Below, in pieces: positions 35,895 to 47,088 of a DNA stretch of 64,000 nucleotides. The stretch lies in the NCBI GenBank assembly GCA_003290165.1, contig QNQO01000197.1, forward strand, positions 638,501 to 702,500, written 5' to 3'. Both the position numbers and the translations under genes were made by a program. The stretch's first letter is position 1. The number at the start of each line of letters is the position of its first letter. Source of the DNA: Berberis thunbergii. Taxonomy: Eukaryota > Streptophyta > Magnoliopsida > Ranunculales > Berberidaceae. Under the pieces are notes generated by a model that saw only the letters and a list, made by a program, of their open reading frames with translations, did no database searches and had not been told where the DNA came from.

Positions 35895-38202
35895 AAGGTG
35901 CTCTCTGTGCTCCTCTAAACTCCTTGAGTACACTAAGATATCATCAATGAAGATTACCACAAACTTGTCCAAGTATGGACTGAACAATCTATTCATCAAA
36001 TCCATGAAGAAAGCTGGTGCATTTGTCAATCCAAATGGCATGACTGGAAAGCGGTAATTGGAACGAATGGTCCTCAACTCTAATCTGAGGATACCCAGAC
36101 TGCAAATCTAATTGTGAAAACACTACGGCTCCCCTCAATTGATCCAATAGATCATCAATTCGAGGCAATGGATACTTATTCTTGATGGTCACTTTATTCA
36201 GATCTCGATAATCTATGAACATTCTCAATGATCCATCCTTCTTGGATACAAATATTGCTGGAGCTCCCCAAGGTGAATTGCTCGGCCGAATAAACCCCTT
36301 ACGAAGCAACTCATCAAGCTGTACTTTCATCTCTTCCAATTGCTTAGGTGCAAGCCTGTACGCGGATTTAGATATAGGTGCAGTACCAGGAACCAGGTCA
36401 ATCCAAAACTCTACCTCACGACGAAGAGGGATACCAGGAATATCCCGAAAGACATCAGGGAACTCACACACAACCTCTACAGAACTGGTGTCGGGACAAG
36501 AAATCTCAAGAGAGCTAAGAAAACTCGACATCAAAGAAACCGAATCGGGCTCACAAGCCAACACACGAGGCGAAGCATCAGGTGGCGCTAACATCACTGA
36601 CCTATGCAAGCAATCAATGATCACCGGATGATTGGACAACCAATCCATCCCTAGAATCAAATGATAGCCCCCAAAACCCAAAACAATAAAGTCAAACACA
36701 AAGTTGTACCCCAACAAGGAAAACTCGAAACGGGGACAATATTCCCACAACCAAACCGAACTGCCCAAGGGAGACACAACGCATAGGGGCTCCGACAAAG
36801 GCACTACCTCAAGGTTGTCTCTAACAACCAACTATCTAGAAATAAAAGACCTAGATGCTCCTATATTGAAAAGAGCCCTCAACAGGGAAGACGACGAATG
36901 CACAAAACCTGGCACACACAACACATGTGTCCTGAATCACATAACAACACACTAACATACAATTTTTCCTACGCATAATGCACATAACACAAATCTTACT
37001 ACATCTGGCACACACAACGACAATAAAAATAATAATAACATACCCTCAACATTTCCCTGACCGGGAATAGCTACTAGGCGAACAGGCGGTGCTGGGAAAG
37101 GGACTCTCTGACCAACTCCAGGCGCACGTGCTAACTGTTCCTTAGGCGCCTTCTGCCGTGCTGGTCCATCCCTATTCTGAGGACAAAGTCTGGAAAAGTG
37201 CCCCAATTGTCCACAAGTATAACAAACTACATGCTCCCATCGATTTGCCTAACCTCTTGGACAATCACGGGCTACATGTCCCTCTTGACCACAAGTGAAG
37301 CAACCACTCCTAGTTCCTGTTTGACCACCCCACCTAGGTTGACTTTGTTGCTGCTGCTGTCGATGATCTCCTCGAGAACGTCTGTCACCTCTGCGGTCTC
37401 TGCCAGTGCTAACTGGTCTCCCTCTAACAGGGTCTCTCTATTGGACAGCAGTACGCTCTGGCTGCTGTGCCTGCTCAATTGTCTGGCTTCCTTAGCCAAA
37501 CCTTTGACTGCGTTCTGAACCTCTAGCTTGTCGAACCAAAGTCTCTTGTCTACACTCGGCATGTACTTGCTCCTGACTCAGTGACGTCCACTAATCTCTC
37601 AAATGGACGATCGATCATCACCATCAACTGTTTCCTTAGGAACGGGTTCTAGCCACTCAAAACTTCATGTTCTTCTTCTTTGGAGTATCTATAAAACAAG
37701 TGGCATAGCGGCTCAACAGTGTAAACTCGGCCAAGTATTTAGAAACAGATCTAGAACTCTACTGTAAATGTAGAAACCATTCCACTATCTCAGCTCTGGC
37801 AGAATTAAGAACAAAATGTTGTTCAAACACCTGGCAAAATGTATCCTACTGCATCTCTCACACATCACGGCTCTGCCTCACTGAATCCCACCAGTACATA
37901 GCCTCACCGTCTTATTGGTGTGCTGCTAACTCAGTACGATGTATAGGTGTCAACACCATCCTCTCAAATATGAGCTCTACCTTACGAATCCACCGATCCG
38001 CAGCTAGAGAATCTTCAGTAGCATCAAATCTTTCACCACCCAAGCTAACGAAATCACTGTTGTGCTAAGTAAACGAATCCTTTGACTGACTGCCCTGCCT
38101 CATATTTTGTTCCAATTGGGTCATCATTTCCATAAACACCTGAGAGACATCCTTTCCAGCAGTGCCTGATCCCTCACTCTGAGATCTCTTACCACGCGCC
38201 AT
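35895..38202 (-). pseudogene. gypsy-1 gag-protease-reverse transcriptase
   Basis: Gag starts MARGKRSQSEGSGTAGKDV at 38,202. Two CCHC knuckles follow, CFTCGQEGHVARDC (about 37,305-37,264) and CYTCGQLGHFSRLC (about 37,230-37,189), with a stop between them. The protease region has FNIGASRSFIS (about 36,880), where DTG is expected, then [18 protein letters not shown]. Reverse transcriptase reads [33 protein letters not shown] and [11 protein letters not shown]. After a frameshift at about 36,085 it continues [13 protein letters not shown] and [10 protein letters not shown], so the YxDD-type motif is intact. It breaks off after EHREHLR at the inverted end. The element is non-functional. Confidence 0.88.
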
Positions 38203-38411
38203 CACCAAACAACCTCTACGTAAAAGAAAACACACATACAATACATCAAACAACACAACAAAAGTCCTAACTCCTCTACCCAATTCACTCAAGAAAGTGG
38301 TATACGATGATGTTCTATGTGAACCGGTAAACAATGGCTCTGATACCAAGTAGGTGGGTGAATGAAATAAATCCTTGAGGGGGAAAATTGACCCAAAGAG
38401 GACAGTAACTG

Positions 38412-38668
38412 TGATGACCCCCTCCCGCACTGTACCGATATTGTCTGTTTTGGGCTACCATCCGATCCTCACTGCTTTAAAAGGCCTCGATACAATGGGA
38501 GCTGACCCTGCACATATAAGGATCATCCTCTTCCCCTACCCAGGCGATATGGGACTATGATTCCCCTTGTAGCTCGTCAAACCCCTCTCGGCCTATTGGG
38601 CTTGTTGGACATCTTGGGCCTATTAGGCTCTGACCCTCACCCTCACCTCAGGTCCGCCCACTCAGGGT
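38412..38668 (-). mobile_element. gypsy-1 LTR-like block, proximal copy
   Basis: On the minus strand it starts TGTGGGACCCTGAGTGGGCG and ends GGTCATCACA. It is homologous over most of its length to the LTR at 38,791-39,029, including ACAATATCGGTACAGTGCG and CCTTATATGTGCAGGGTCAG. It lies between that LTR and gag, giving two LTR-like blocks each followed by a tRNA-Met-type binding site. The equivalents in units 2 and 3 start at about 40,375 and 42,354. Confidence 0.65.
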
Positions 38669-38774
38669 CCCACAATCCACCTTCTTAAGGACCAACGTCT
38701 TCGTTGGCTACACAGGCACAACGTATACGTTGCCCGAGGGCCCACCTCCACGTGGCATACTTTTGGCTAGGTCA

Positions 38775-38787
38775 GGCTCTGATACCA
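38775..38787 (-). other. gypsy-1 primer-binding site (initiator Met tRNA type)
   Basis: The plus strand reads GGCTCTGATACCA, so the minus strand reads TGGTATCAGAGCC, three bases after the LTR. A second identical site lies at 38,336-38,348 immediately upstream of gag. Both recur in units 2 and 3. Confidence 0.75.
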
Positions 38788-38790
38788 AAT

Positions 38791-39029
38791 TGTGACGATC
38801 CCCTCACGCACTGTACCGATATTGTCCGCTTTGGGGTACCATCCGGCCCTCACGGCTTTAAAAGGCCTCGATACAATGGGGAACTGACCCCGCACATATA
38901 AGGATCATCCTCCTCCCCTATCCAGGCGATATGGGACTATGATTCCCCTTGTAGCTCGTCCAACCCTTCTCAGCCTATGGGGCTCCAACCCTCACTCTCA
39001 CCTCAGGTCTGCCCATTCAGGGTCTCACA
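38791..39029 (-). mobile_element. gypsy-1 5' LTR (239 bp); repeated at 40,767-41,005 and 42,740-42,978
   Basis: On the minus strand it begins TGTGAGACCCTGAATGGG and ends GGGGATCGTCACA, directly followed by the primer-binding site. A CCTTATATGTGCGGG segment is a TATA-like candidate. The three copies have the same length and differ by scattered substitutions, as expected after duplication. Confidence 0.7.
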
Positions 39030-40027
39030 CACATCTTCTCTTATGGAACTCGCCACACCTAATCATACTCCACGCCCTCACCAACGCCTCAGCTCATAAC
39101 CACACCTGTAGTTGTACATGATTCATATCCAGCCCCTTTATTTCCTACATCCACACCTGATCTACCTATATCTCTCCACAAATTCAATTGTAACCTCCAC
39201 CCACCTCCTTGGATAAAGGATTACCACCTTTATCTCACCACGACCAACCCCACTTGGTCATCCACCTCGGTGCCTCCTCCCATCAAAGGTATATGTTATC
39301 TTTTGTCAAATTTTCTCTCTTATTCTAAGTTTTTCACCCACACATCATGCTTTTCTAGCTAACATTACAGGTCTCACTAAATCTACCTCTTACTCCCAAA
39401 TTGTACTTGATCTAAAATTGGCGGAAGCCAATGCAAGCTAAAATTGTCTGGCTTCCTTAGCCAAACCTTTGACTGCGTTCTGAACCTCTAGCTTGTCGAA
39501 CCAAAGTCTCTTGTCTACACTCGGCATGTACTTGCTCCTGACTTAGTGACGTCCACTAATTTCTCAAATGGACGATCGATCATCACCATCAACTGTTTCC
39601 TTAGGAACGGGTTCATACCACTCAAAAACTTCATGTTCTTCTTCTTTGGAGTATCTATAAAACAAGTGGCATAGCGGCTCAACTGTGTAAACTCGTCCAA
39701 GTATTCAGAAACAGATTTAGAACTCTACTGGAAATGTAGAAACCATTCCACTATCTCAGCTCTGGCAGAATTAAGAACAAAATGTTCAAACACCTGGCAA
39801 AATGTATCCTACTGCATCTCTGAAATATCACGACTCTGCCTCACTGAATCCCACCAGTACATAGCCTCTCCGTCTTATTGGTGTGCTGCTAACTCAGTAC
39901 GATGTATAGGTGTCAACACCATCCTCTCAAATATGAGCTCTACCTTACGGATCCACCGATCCGCAGCTAGAGAATCTCTAGTAGCATCAAATCTTTCACC
40001 ACCCAAGCTAACGAAATCCCTGTTGTG

Positions 40028-40165
40028 CTAAGTAATCAAATCCTTTGACTGATTGCCCTGCCTCATATTATGTTCCAATTGGGTTATCATTTCCATAAAC
40101 ACCTGAGAGACATCCTCTCCAACAGTGCCTGATCCCTCACCCTGGGATCTCTTACCACGCGCCAT
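40028..40165 (-). pseudogene. gypsy-1 gag 5' fragment, unit 2
   Basis: The duplicated gag start MARGKRSQGEGSGTVGEDV (ATG at 40,165) is followed by MEMITQLEHNMRQGNQSK and a stop at about 40,028. Downstream pieces (LSRYATCFIDTPKKKN) persist at 39,515-39,700 in another frame. It is a passenger of the triplication. Confidence 0.75.
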
Positions 40166-42024
40166 CATCAAACAACCTCTACGTAAAAGAAAACACACAT
40201 ACAATACATCAAACAACACAACAAAAGTCCTAACTCCTCTACCCAATTCACTCAAGAAAGTAGTATACGATGATGTTCTATGTGAACCGGTAAACAATGG
40301 CTCTGATACCAAGTAGGAGGGTGAATGAAGTAAATCCTTGAGGGGGAGAATTGACCAAAAGAGGACAGTAACTGTGACGACCCCCTCCCGCACTGTACCG
40401 ATATTGTCTGTTTTGGGCTACCATCCGGCCCTCACGGCTTTAAAAGGCCTCGATACAATGGGGAGCTGACCCTGCACATATAAGGATCATCCTCCTCCCC
40501 TACCCAGGCGATAAGGGACTATGATTCCCTTTGTAGCTCGTCAAACCCCTCTCGGCCTAGTGGGCTTGTTGGACATCTTGGGACTATTAGGGTCTGACCC
40601 TCACCCTCACCCTCACCCTCATCTCAGGTCCGCCCACTCAGGGTCCCACAATCCACCTTCTTAAGGACCAACGTCTTCATTGGCTACACAGGCACAACGT
40701 CCACGTTGCCCGAGGGCCCACCTCCACGTGGCATACTTTTGGCTGGGTCAGGCTCTGATACCAAATTGTGACGATCCCCTCACGCACTGTACCGATATTG
40801 TCCGATTTGGGGTACCATCCGGCCCTCACGACTTTAAAAGGCCTTGATACAATGGGGAACTGACCCCGCACATATAAGGATCATCCTCCTCCCCTATCCA
40901 GGCGATATGGGACTATGATTCCCCTTGTAGCTCGTCCAACCCCTCTCAGCCTATGGGGCTCCAACCCTCACTCTCACCTCAGGTCTGCCCATTCAAGGTC
41001 TCACACACATCTTCTCTTATGGAACTCGCCACACCTAATCATACTCCACGCCCTCACCAACGCCTCAGCTCATAACCACACCTGTAGTTGTACATGATTC
41101 ATATCCAGCCCCTTTATTTCCTACATCCACACCTGATCTACCTATATCTCTCCACAAATTCAATTGTAACCTCCACCCACCTCCTTGGATAAAGGATTAC
41201 CACCTTTATCTCACCACGACCAACCCCACTTTGTCATCCACCTCGGTGCCTCCTCCCATCAAAGGTATATGTTATCTTTTGTCAAATTTTCTCTCTTATT
41301 CTAAGTTTTTCACCCACACATCATGCTTTTCTAGCTAACATTACAGGTCTCACTAAATCTACCTCTTACCCCCAAATTGTACTTGATCTAAAATTGGTGG
41401 AAGGCAATGCAAGCTAAAATTGTCTGGCTTCCTTAGCCAAACCTTTGACTGCGTTCTGAACCTCTAGCTTGTCGAACCAAAGTCTCTTGTCTACACTCGG
41501 CATGTACTTGCTTCTGACTCAGTGACATCCACTAATCTCTCAAATGGACGATCGATCATCACCATCAACTGTTTCCTTAGGAACGGGTTCAGACCACTCA
41601 AAAACTTCATGTTCTTCTTCTTTGGAGTATCTATAAAACAAGTGGCATAGCGGCTCAACTGTGTAAACTCGGCCAACTATTCAGAAACAGATCTAGAACT
41701 CTACTGTAAATGTAGAAACCATTCCACTATCTCATCTCTGGCAGAATTAAGAACAAAATGTTGTTCAAACACCTTGCAAAATGTATCCTACTGCATCTCT
41801 CACACATCACGGCTCTGCCTCACTGAATCCCACCAGTACATAGCCTCTCCGTCTTATTGGTGTACTGCTAACTCAGTACGATGTATAGGTGTCAACACCA
41901 TCCTCTCAAATATGAGCTCTACCTTACGGATCCACCGATCCGCAGCTAGAGAATCTCTAGTAGCATCAAATCTTTCACCACCCAAGCTAACGAAATACCT
42001 GTTGTGCTAAGTAAACGAATCCTT

Positions 42025-42144
42025 TCACTGACTGCCCTGCCTCATATTATGTTCCAATTGGGTCATCATTTCCATAAACACCTGAGAGACATCCTCTCCA
42101 GCAGTGCCTGATCCCTCACCCTGGGATCTCTTACCACGCGCCAT
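42025..42144 (-). pseudogene. gypsy-1 gag 5' fragment, unit 3
   Basis: The third copy of the gag start, MARGKRSQGEGSGTAGEDV (ATG at 42,144), is closed by a stop at about 42,025. The matching downstream fragment (LSRYATCFIDTPKKKN) is at 41,491-41,676. Its closeness to unit 2 supports a two-step amplification. Confidence 0.75.
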
Positions 42145-43391
42145 CACCAAACAACCTCTACGTAAAAGAAAACACACATACAATACATCAAACAACACAA
42201 CAAAAGTCCTAACTCCTCTACCCAATTCACTCAAGAAAGTGGTATACGATGATGTTCTATGTGAACCGGTAAACAATGGCTCTGATACCAAGTAGGTGGG
42301 TGAATGAAGTAAATCCTTGAGGGGGAGAATTGACCCAAAGAGGACAGTAACTGTGATGACCCCCTCCCGCACTGTATCGATATTGTCTGTTTTGGGCTAC
42401 CATCCGGCCCTCACGGTTTTAAAAGGCCTCGATACAATGGGGAGCTGACTCTGCACATATAAGGATCATCCTCCTCCCCTACCCAGGCGATATGGGACTA
42501 TGATTCCCTTTGTAGCTCGTCAAACCCCTCTCGGCCTATTGGGCTTGTTGGACATCTTGGGCCTATTAGGCTCTGACCCTCACCCTCACCCTCACCTCAG
42601 GTCCGCCCACTCAGGGTCCCACAACCCACCTTCTTAAGGACCTACGTCTTCATTGGCTACACAGGCACAACGTCCACGTTGCCCGAGGGCCCACCTCCAC
42701 GTGGCATACTTTTGGCTGGGTCAGGCTCTGATACCAAATTGTGACGATCCCCTCACGCACTGTACCGATATTGTCCGCTTTGGGGTACCATCCGGCCCTC
42801 ACGGCTTTAAAAGGCCTCGATACAATGGGGAACTGACCCCGCACATGTAAGGATCATCCTCCTCCCCTATCCGGGCGATATGGGACTATGATTCCCCTTG
42901 TAGCTCGTCCAACCCCTCTCAGCCTATGGGGCTCCAACCCTCACTCTCACCTCAGGTCTGCCCATTCAGGGTCTCACACACATCTTCTCTTATGGAACTC
43001 GCCACACCTAATCATACTCCACGCCCTCACCAACGCCTCAGCTCATAACCACACCTGTAGTTGTACATGATTCATATCCTGCCCCTTTATTTCCTACATC
43101 CACACCTGATCTACCTATATCTCTCCACAAATTCAATTGTAACCTCCACCCACCTCCTTGGATAAAGGATTACCACCTTTATCTCACCACGACCAACCCC
43201 ACTTGGTCATCCACCTCGGTGCCTCCTCCCATCAAAGGTATATGTTATCTTTTGTCAAATTTTCTCTCTTATTCTAAGTTTTTCACCCACACATCATGTT
43301 TTTCTAGCTAACATTACAGGTCTCACTAAATCTACCTCTTACTCCCAAATTGTACTTGATCTAAAATTGGCGGAAGGCAATGCAAGCTAAA

Positions 43392-44710
43392 CTTGTTGCC
43401 TTACAAGATATCCACCCTTGGACACTTGTCACCCTGCCGCATGGTCGTTGACCTATTGGATGCAAATGAGTTTAGAAAATCAAATATCATTCTGATGGAT
43501 CCATTGAGTGTTATAAAGCTCGCCTTGCTAAAGGTTACACTCAAGTTGAGGGTGTTGATTATATGAAACTTTCTCTCCAACAGCCAAGCACATTACCTTT
43601 CGGTGTTTACTTGTCGTAGTTGCTTCCTGCAAATGGTATCTTCACCAATTAGAAGTCCAAAATGTCTTCTTTTATGGTGACCTTGATGAGGAAGTTTACA
43701 TGGAAGTTCCCCTTGGTCTTCACCGATATGGGAGAATCTCGTGTGTTGGCTCAACAAGTCTCTATGGTTTGAAACTAGCTTCCTGAAATTGGTTCGCCAA
43801 ATTTTTTCATGCCATTAAAAGAGTTGGATTTCAACCATCAAACGTTGATTATTTTATTTTTACCGGTGATTCATTTACGATAGTTCTTATTTATGTGGAT
43901 GACATAATTGTTGCAGAAAATGATGACAACAATCAAGGAGCTCAAAAATTCTCTCTTGCAACAATTTCATATCAAGAATCTTGGATATTTTAAATATTTT
44001 TAGGGCACTGAAGTCTCACGTTTCAAAAATGGAATTTTCATATCTCAATTAAAATATGCTCTCGATATCCTGAAAGATGTAGGTTTAATGGGGGCCAAGC
44101 AAAACAATTTTCCAATGGAAGACTCAACCGCGATGATGGTGATTTGCTTCATGATCCTACCAAATATAGAATTGGTGGAAGATTGATATATTTGACTGTG
44201 ACAAGACCTGATATTGTTTATTCTGTCCAAATCCTGAGCCAATTCAAGCTGAATCCTCAAAGGCTGCATTAGGATGTTGCCCTATGAGTTCAGAGGTTTA
44301 TTAAGAGAGCACCAGGTCAAGGATTACTTTTTCCTTCCATTAATAATCTCTCACTTAAAGCCTTTTGTGATTTAGATTCGACAGGATGTACCACTACTAC
44401 TAGACGTTCCATTTCATGATATTGTGTGTTTCTTGGAAATTTTCTTATATCATGGAAGTCAAATATGGATGGAAGTCAAATATGGCTCCTCATCAGCCGA
44501 AGCTGAGTACCGTACAATGGTAACAACATGTTTGGAATTAACATGGATACAATATGTACTCAAATAATTGAAGGTCCCACATAATCAACCAACATCACTC
44601 TTTTGTCATGAACGCACTAAACACATTGAGATCGATTTTCATATCATGAAAGAAAAACTCAAAACTGCATTGATTGCGCCATTCTATGTCACATCATGAG
44701 CCCAATTAGC
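43392..44710 (+). pseudogene. copia-A reverse transcriptase and RNase H remnant
   Basis: Resumes copia-A after the triplication: SIECYKARLAKGYTQVEGVD, CKWYLHQLEVQNVFF, DLDEEVYMEVPLGL, SLYGLKLAS, then LIYVDDIIVAEN with the YVDD active-site motif at 43,892-43,903. A stop and frameshift follow near 43,780-43,990. RNase H traces are SSAEAEYR (about 44,493) and KHIEIDFHIMKEKLKT (about 44,617). It carries multiple stops and is not functional. Confidence 0.85.
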
Positions 44711-44802
44711 AAACATTTTACAAAGCCATAGGGAGAAAAACATTTTCTTACCTTAAGTGACAAGTGGGGACTTCATAATTTTCACTCTCCAACTTGAAGG
44801 GG

Positions 44803-45088
44803 TAACCAACAACCCTATCAGTATCACCTATGCAACTCATTTCTGACCCCCACCTTTTTGGTTTCGTTATTCTATATGGAACTATCAGTCATGTCTCCGA
44901 AATGACTTTCCCTCATAAACCTGCACTTCATCCTCATTGTTCGTTAGCTAGCCCTACTTGTTTTTTTTTACTCAGAAAAGGCAGTGAAATCCCTTTTATA
45001 CTATATGCAACAACTAGGACAACTACTTGACTTGGCCATTATTTGGATCAAACACCCCTTCTCATGCCAAAGTGACGTGGCAAACTAT
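44803..45088 (+). other. segment in the copia-A tail absent from copia-B
   Basis: Between CCAACTTGAAGG and ATGAATCAAATCAT, copia-A has about 280 bp with no counterpart in copia-B (near 32,835). Either copia-B lost it or it was inserted here. No target duplication or inverted ends were found. A 66-codon frame at 44,830-45,030 is not recognised. Confidence 0.4.
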
Positions 45089-45106
45089 CTTATGAATCAA
45101 ATCATA

Positions 45107-45262
45107 TGTTACCCAAAATCATTGTAATTAATGGGTCAATAGGCTAAATTAGTGTACAATATTTTCTTTGTTAGTTTAATTCCTTGTAATCTCTTTATAT
45201 AATCTTATCATTGTACAAAGGAATACACACAAGAAATCTTTGTGTCTTCCCTCTTTCTAATA
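45107..45262 (+). mobile_element. copia-A 3' LTR (about 156 bp)
   Basis: Begins TGTTACCCAAAATC and ends near TCTTTCTAATA. It aligns end to end with the split left LTR (32,857-34,257). Its unbroken GTTAGTTTAATTCCTTG is the empty-site control for solo LTR 2. Confidence 0.8.
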
Positions 45263-45321
45263 ACAACCAACCTCCTTCCTTACCAATTGCATAAATTAGC
45301 ACACTCATTCTACCACCTCCC

Positions 45322-46040
45322 TGTTAGATTTCATCATAATGCGGAAGGTAAACCACGATAAATTTATTTTGATCGAAGACTTACCCGGATCCATAATTTG
45401 CAATTGTGTATAGGTAAGTCCAAAAATGCAGTTTCTCTTCTAGCCCTTTTCTTTATGTGCTCTTTTGTGATGGAGAAGAACAACCAACCACGGGCAAAAA
45501 GATGGTTGCCTTTTTTGTATTCCTTCAATTAACTATTTCCATCAAGCAGTTAGTGTAACCTCCATAAGGTGATTGTGCCACCTGTCCGAAAGTTAACCTT
45601 CCTCTACTTGGCCCAATAACAATAATGAAATTATTCATGTCTAATGAGTAATATTTTAGGTGCACACATAAGACTCTAAGATCAAATGGTTACCACAACA
45701 TCATAAGAAAACATACTACCAATATAAGTCATGGCGGTTTTATGTGATTAATCAACATAATTCCTTCCATGTGCTACAAATTAGTAATATGCTTAACATA
45801 ATAAGAGGGATTCACAAAAGTCCACATGATGTCTCTACAATCATTCAAGTGACTAATCTTGTCCACATTTCATTCACATCGATATACATAAATAGTTAAG
45901 ACAAGATATATCAGAAACACATAAATGATATCGAAAGGTGAAATAAAACATGAACATCAACAAGCAAAAAACATAATCCATCACATATTGTTATGTATAA
46001 TCAAATATTACTCTCAAGACCCATTATGTTGGTATGTTCC
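45322..46040 (-). mobile_element. copia-C 3' LTR and adjoining tail (inner end approximate)
   Basis: The plus strand from TGTTAGATTTCATCATAATG matches the copy at 62,911-63,148 over about 240 bp. Shared strings are AATTTGCAATTGTGTATAGG, TTTCTCTTCTAGCCC and TCCATCAAGCAGTTAGT. The match is in the same orientation, as expected for two LTRs. Copia-C is on the minus strand, so this is its 3' LTR. The inner boundary is not visible because the partner copy is interrupted and leaves the window. Confidence 0.65.
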
Positions 46041-46059
46041 ATAAATGTTTTTGGAGATA

Positions 46060-46990
46060 ATCTTTTGGTTAAAGTCCTTGGTTTTATACAATAATCAAAG
46101 GTCATTGTTTGCCAATAATATATCATCAACATACAAAATAAAAATAAAAACATGAACTTACTCTCACTAACATTTAGATAAATACATCGGTCAACAATGC
46201 TTTTGTGAAATCCAAAGGAGGTGATGGTATCATTAAACTTCAGGTACCATTGTCAGGAAGTTTGCTTAAGTCCATAGATTGACTTTTTAAGCTTGCAAGC
46301 CAAATGCTCTTGTTCTTCAATGGATAATCCTTCAGGTTGAACCATATATACCTCTTCATCTAAATTTTCATTTAAGAACGTTGTTTTCACATCCATTTGG
46401 TGTAACTCTAAATCAAAATGAGCAACTAATGCTATGATAATTCTGAGTGAGTCCTTCGTGGATACTAGAAAGAATATTTCTTTATAATCAAAGTCGTCTA
46501 TTTGAGTGAACCCTTTGGCCACAAGTCTAGCTTTATATCGTTCTATTTTGCCCTTTGAGTCGCGTTTGGTCTTAAAAATTCATTTGCAACCCACATTTTT
46601 GTATCCTTTGGGCAATTCAACAAGTTTTCATACCTGATTTTGGGCCATTGAGTTCAACTCATCTTTCATAGCTTCAATCCATTTTTCAAAATTATCACTT
46701 TTTAAGGCTTGTGAAAACGATACCGGATCTTTAGATGTCCCAATATCATAGCCAGATTCTTGGAAATAAACCACATAATCATTAGAAATAACAGGCTTTC
46801 TGATCCTTTCAGATCTTCTCAATGTTATTTGCCAATTATGCTGCAATTTGATCATTTGTGACAATCTCATCATGGAGTGAAGAGTCATGTGCATGTGACT
46901 CCAAGTCATTATGTTGATAAACAACTGTTGGAACAAGGAGTGGTGGCTCAAGAATTTGTTGTTGTGGGTTGACTGGGCATGCATCAACCA
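46060..46990 (-). pseudogene. copia-C reverse transcriptase remnant
   Basis: On the minus strand: RRSERIRKPVISNDYVVYFQ and FEKWIEAMKDELNSM (linker), then KGFTQIDDFDYKEIFFLVST, IIALVAHFDLELHQMDVKTT, NENLDEEVYMVQPEGL and CKLKKSIYGLKQTS. After a frameshift it continues to LYVDDILLANND (YVDD at 46,122-46,133). The rest of the reverse transcriptase and all of RNase H are missing before the LTR. It is therefore deleted at its 3' side. Confidence 0.85.
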
Positions 46991-47088
46991 TGGGAACCAA
47001 AATCTTGTTTGAAGCTATAAGGAATGGGACTTGCACCCGAACTTCTTTAATTGCTACATTTTGAGTTTTATCTTCCCACTGACTTCAC

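Larger units (their letters stand above)
35877..39029 (-). mobile_element. gypsy-1: truncated Ty3/gypsy element inserted in copia-A (TSD CACAT)
   Basis: Flanked by CACAT at 35,872-35,876 and 39,030-39,034. The copia reading continues across this site. On the minus strand the order is LTR (39,029-38,791), primer-binding site, a second LTR-like block, gag, protease and reverse transcriptase. The 3' half (RNase H, integrase, 3' LTR) is absent. The left terminus reads TGTGAGACCCTAAGTGGGTG, an inverted copy of the right LTR end rather than a direct one. The right part, from 37,477, is the first unit of a tandem triplication. Confidence 0.8.
37477..43391. repeat. tandem triplication of a chimeric gypsy/copia unit (about 1.97 kb each)
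   Basis: Unit 1 spans 37,477-39,441, unit 2 spans 39,442-41,417 and unit 3 spans 41,418-43,391. Each contains, in plus order, the gypsy-1 gag 5' part (inverted), the gypsy leader and LTRs, the CACAT site, and a copia-A segment from CTTCTCTTATGG to AATGCAAGCTAAA. Copia-to-gypsy junctions (GCAAGCTAAA|ATTGTCTGG) occur at about 39,441 and 41,417. Unit 3 instead runs on into copia reverse transcriptase (CTAAACTTGTTGCC). The breakpoints share only a few bases (AATTGT/CTTGT). Units 2 and 3 share variants not in unit 1 (for example AGAATCTCTAGTAG). Unit 2 lacks three bases (TTG) in ATGTTGTTCAAAC. Confidence 0.9.

Noticed and set aside
36215..36955. Plus-strand frames of 138 and 83 codons
   Set aside because: Antisense shadows of the gypsy-1 protease and reverse transcriptase.
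38375..43070. Repeated plus-strand frames of about 60-65 codons
   Set aside because: They fall in LTR, leader and antisense-gag sequence of the triplicated unit and recur only because the unit does.
37477..43391. Assembly collapse or duplication artefact
   Set aside because: The three units differ at many scattered positions and by small indels, so they are real diverged copies as far as sequence alone can show. Long-read confirmation is still desirable.
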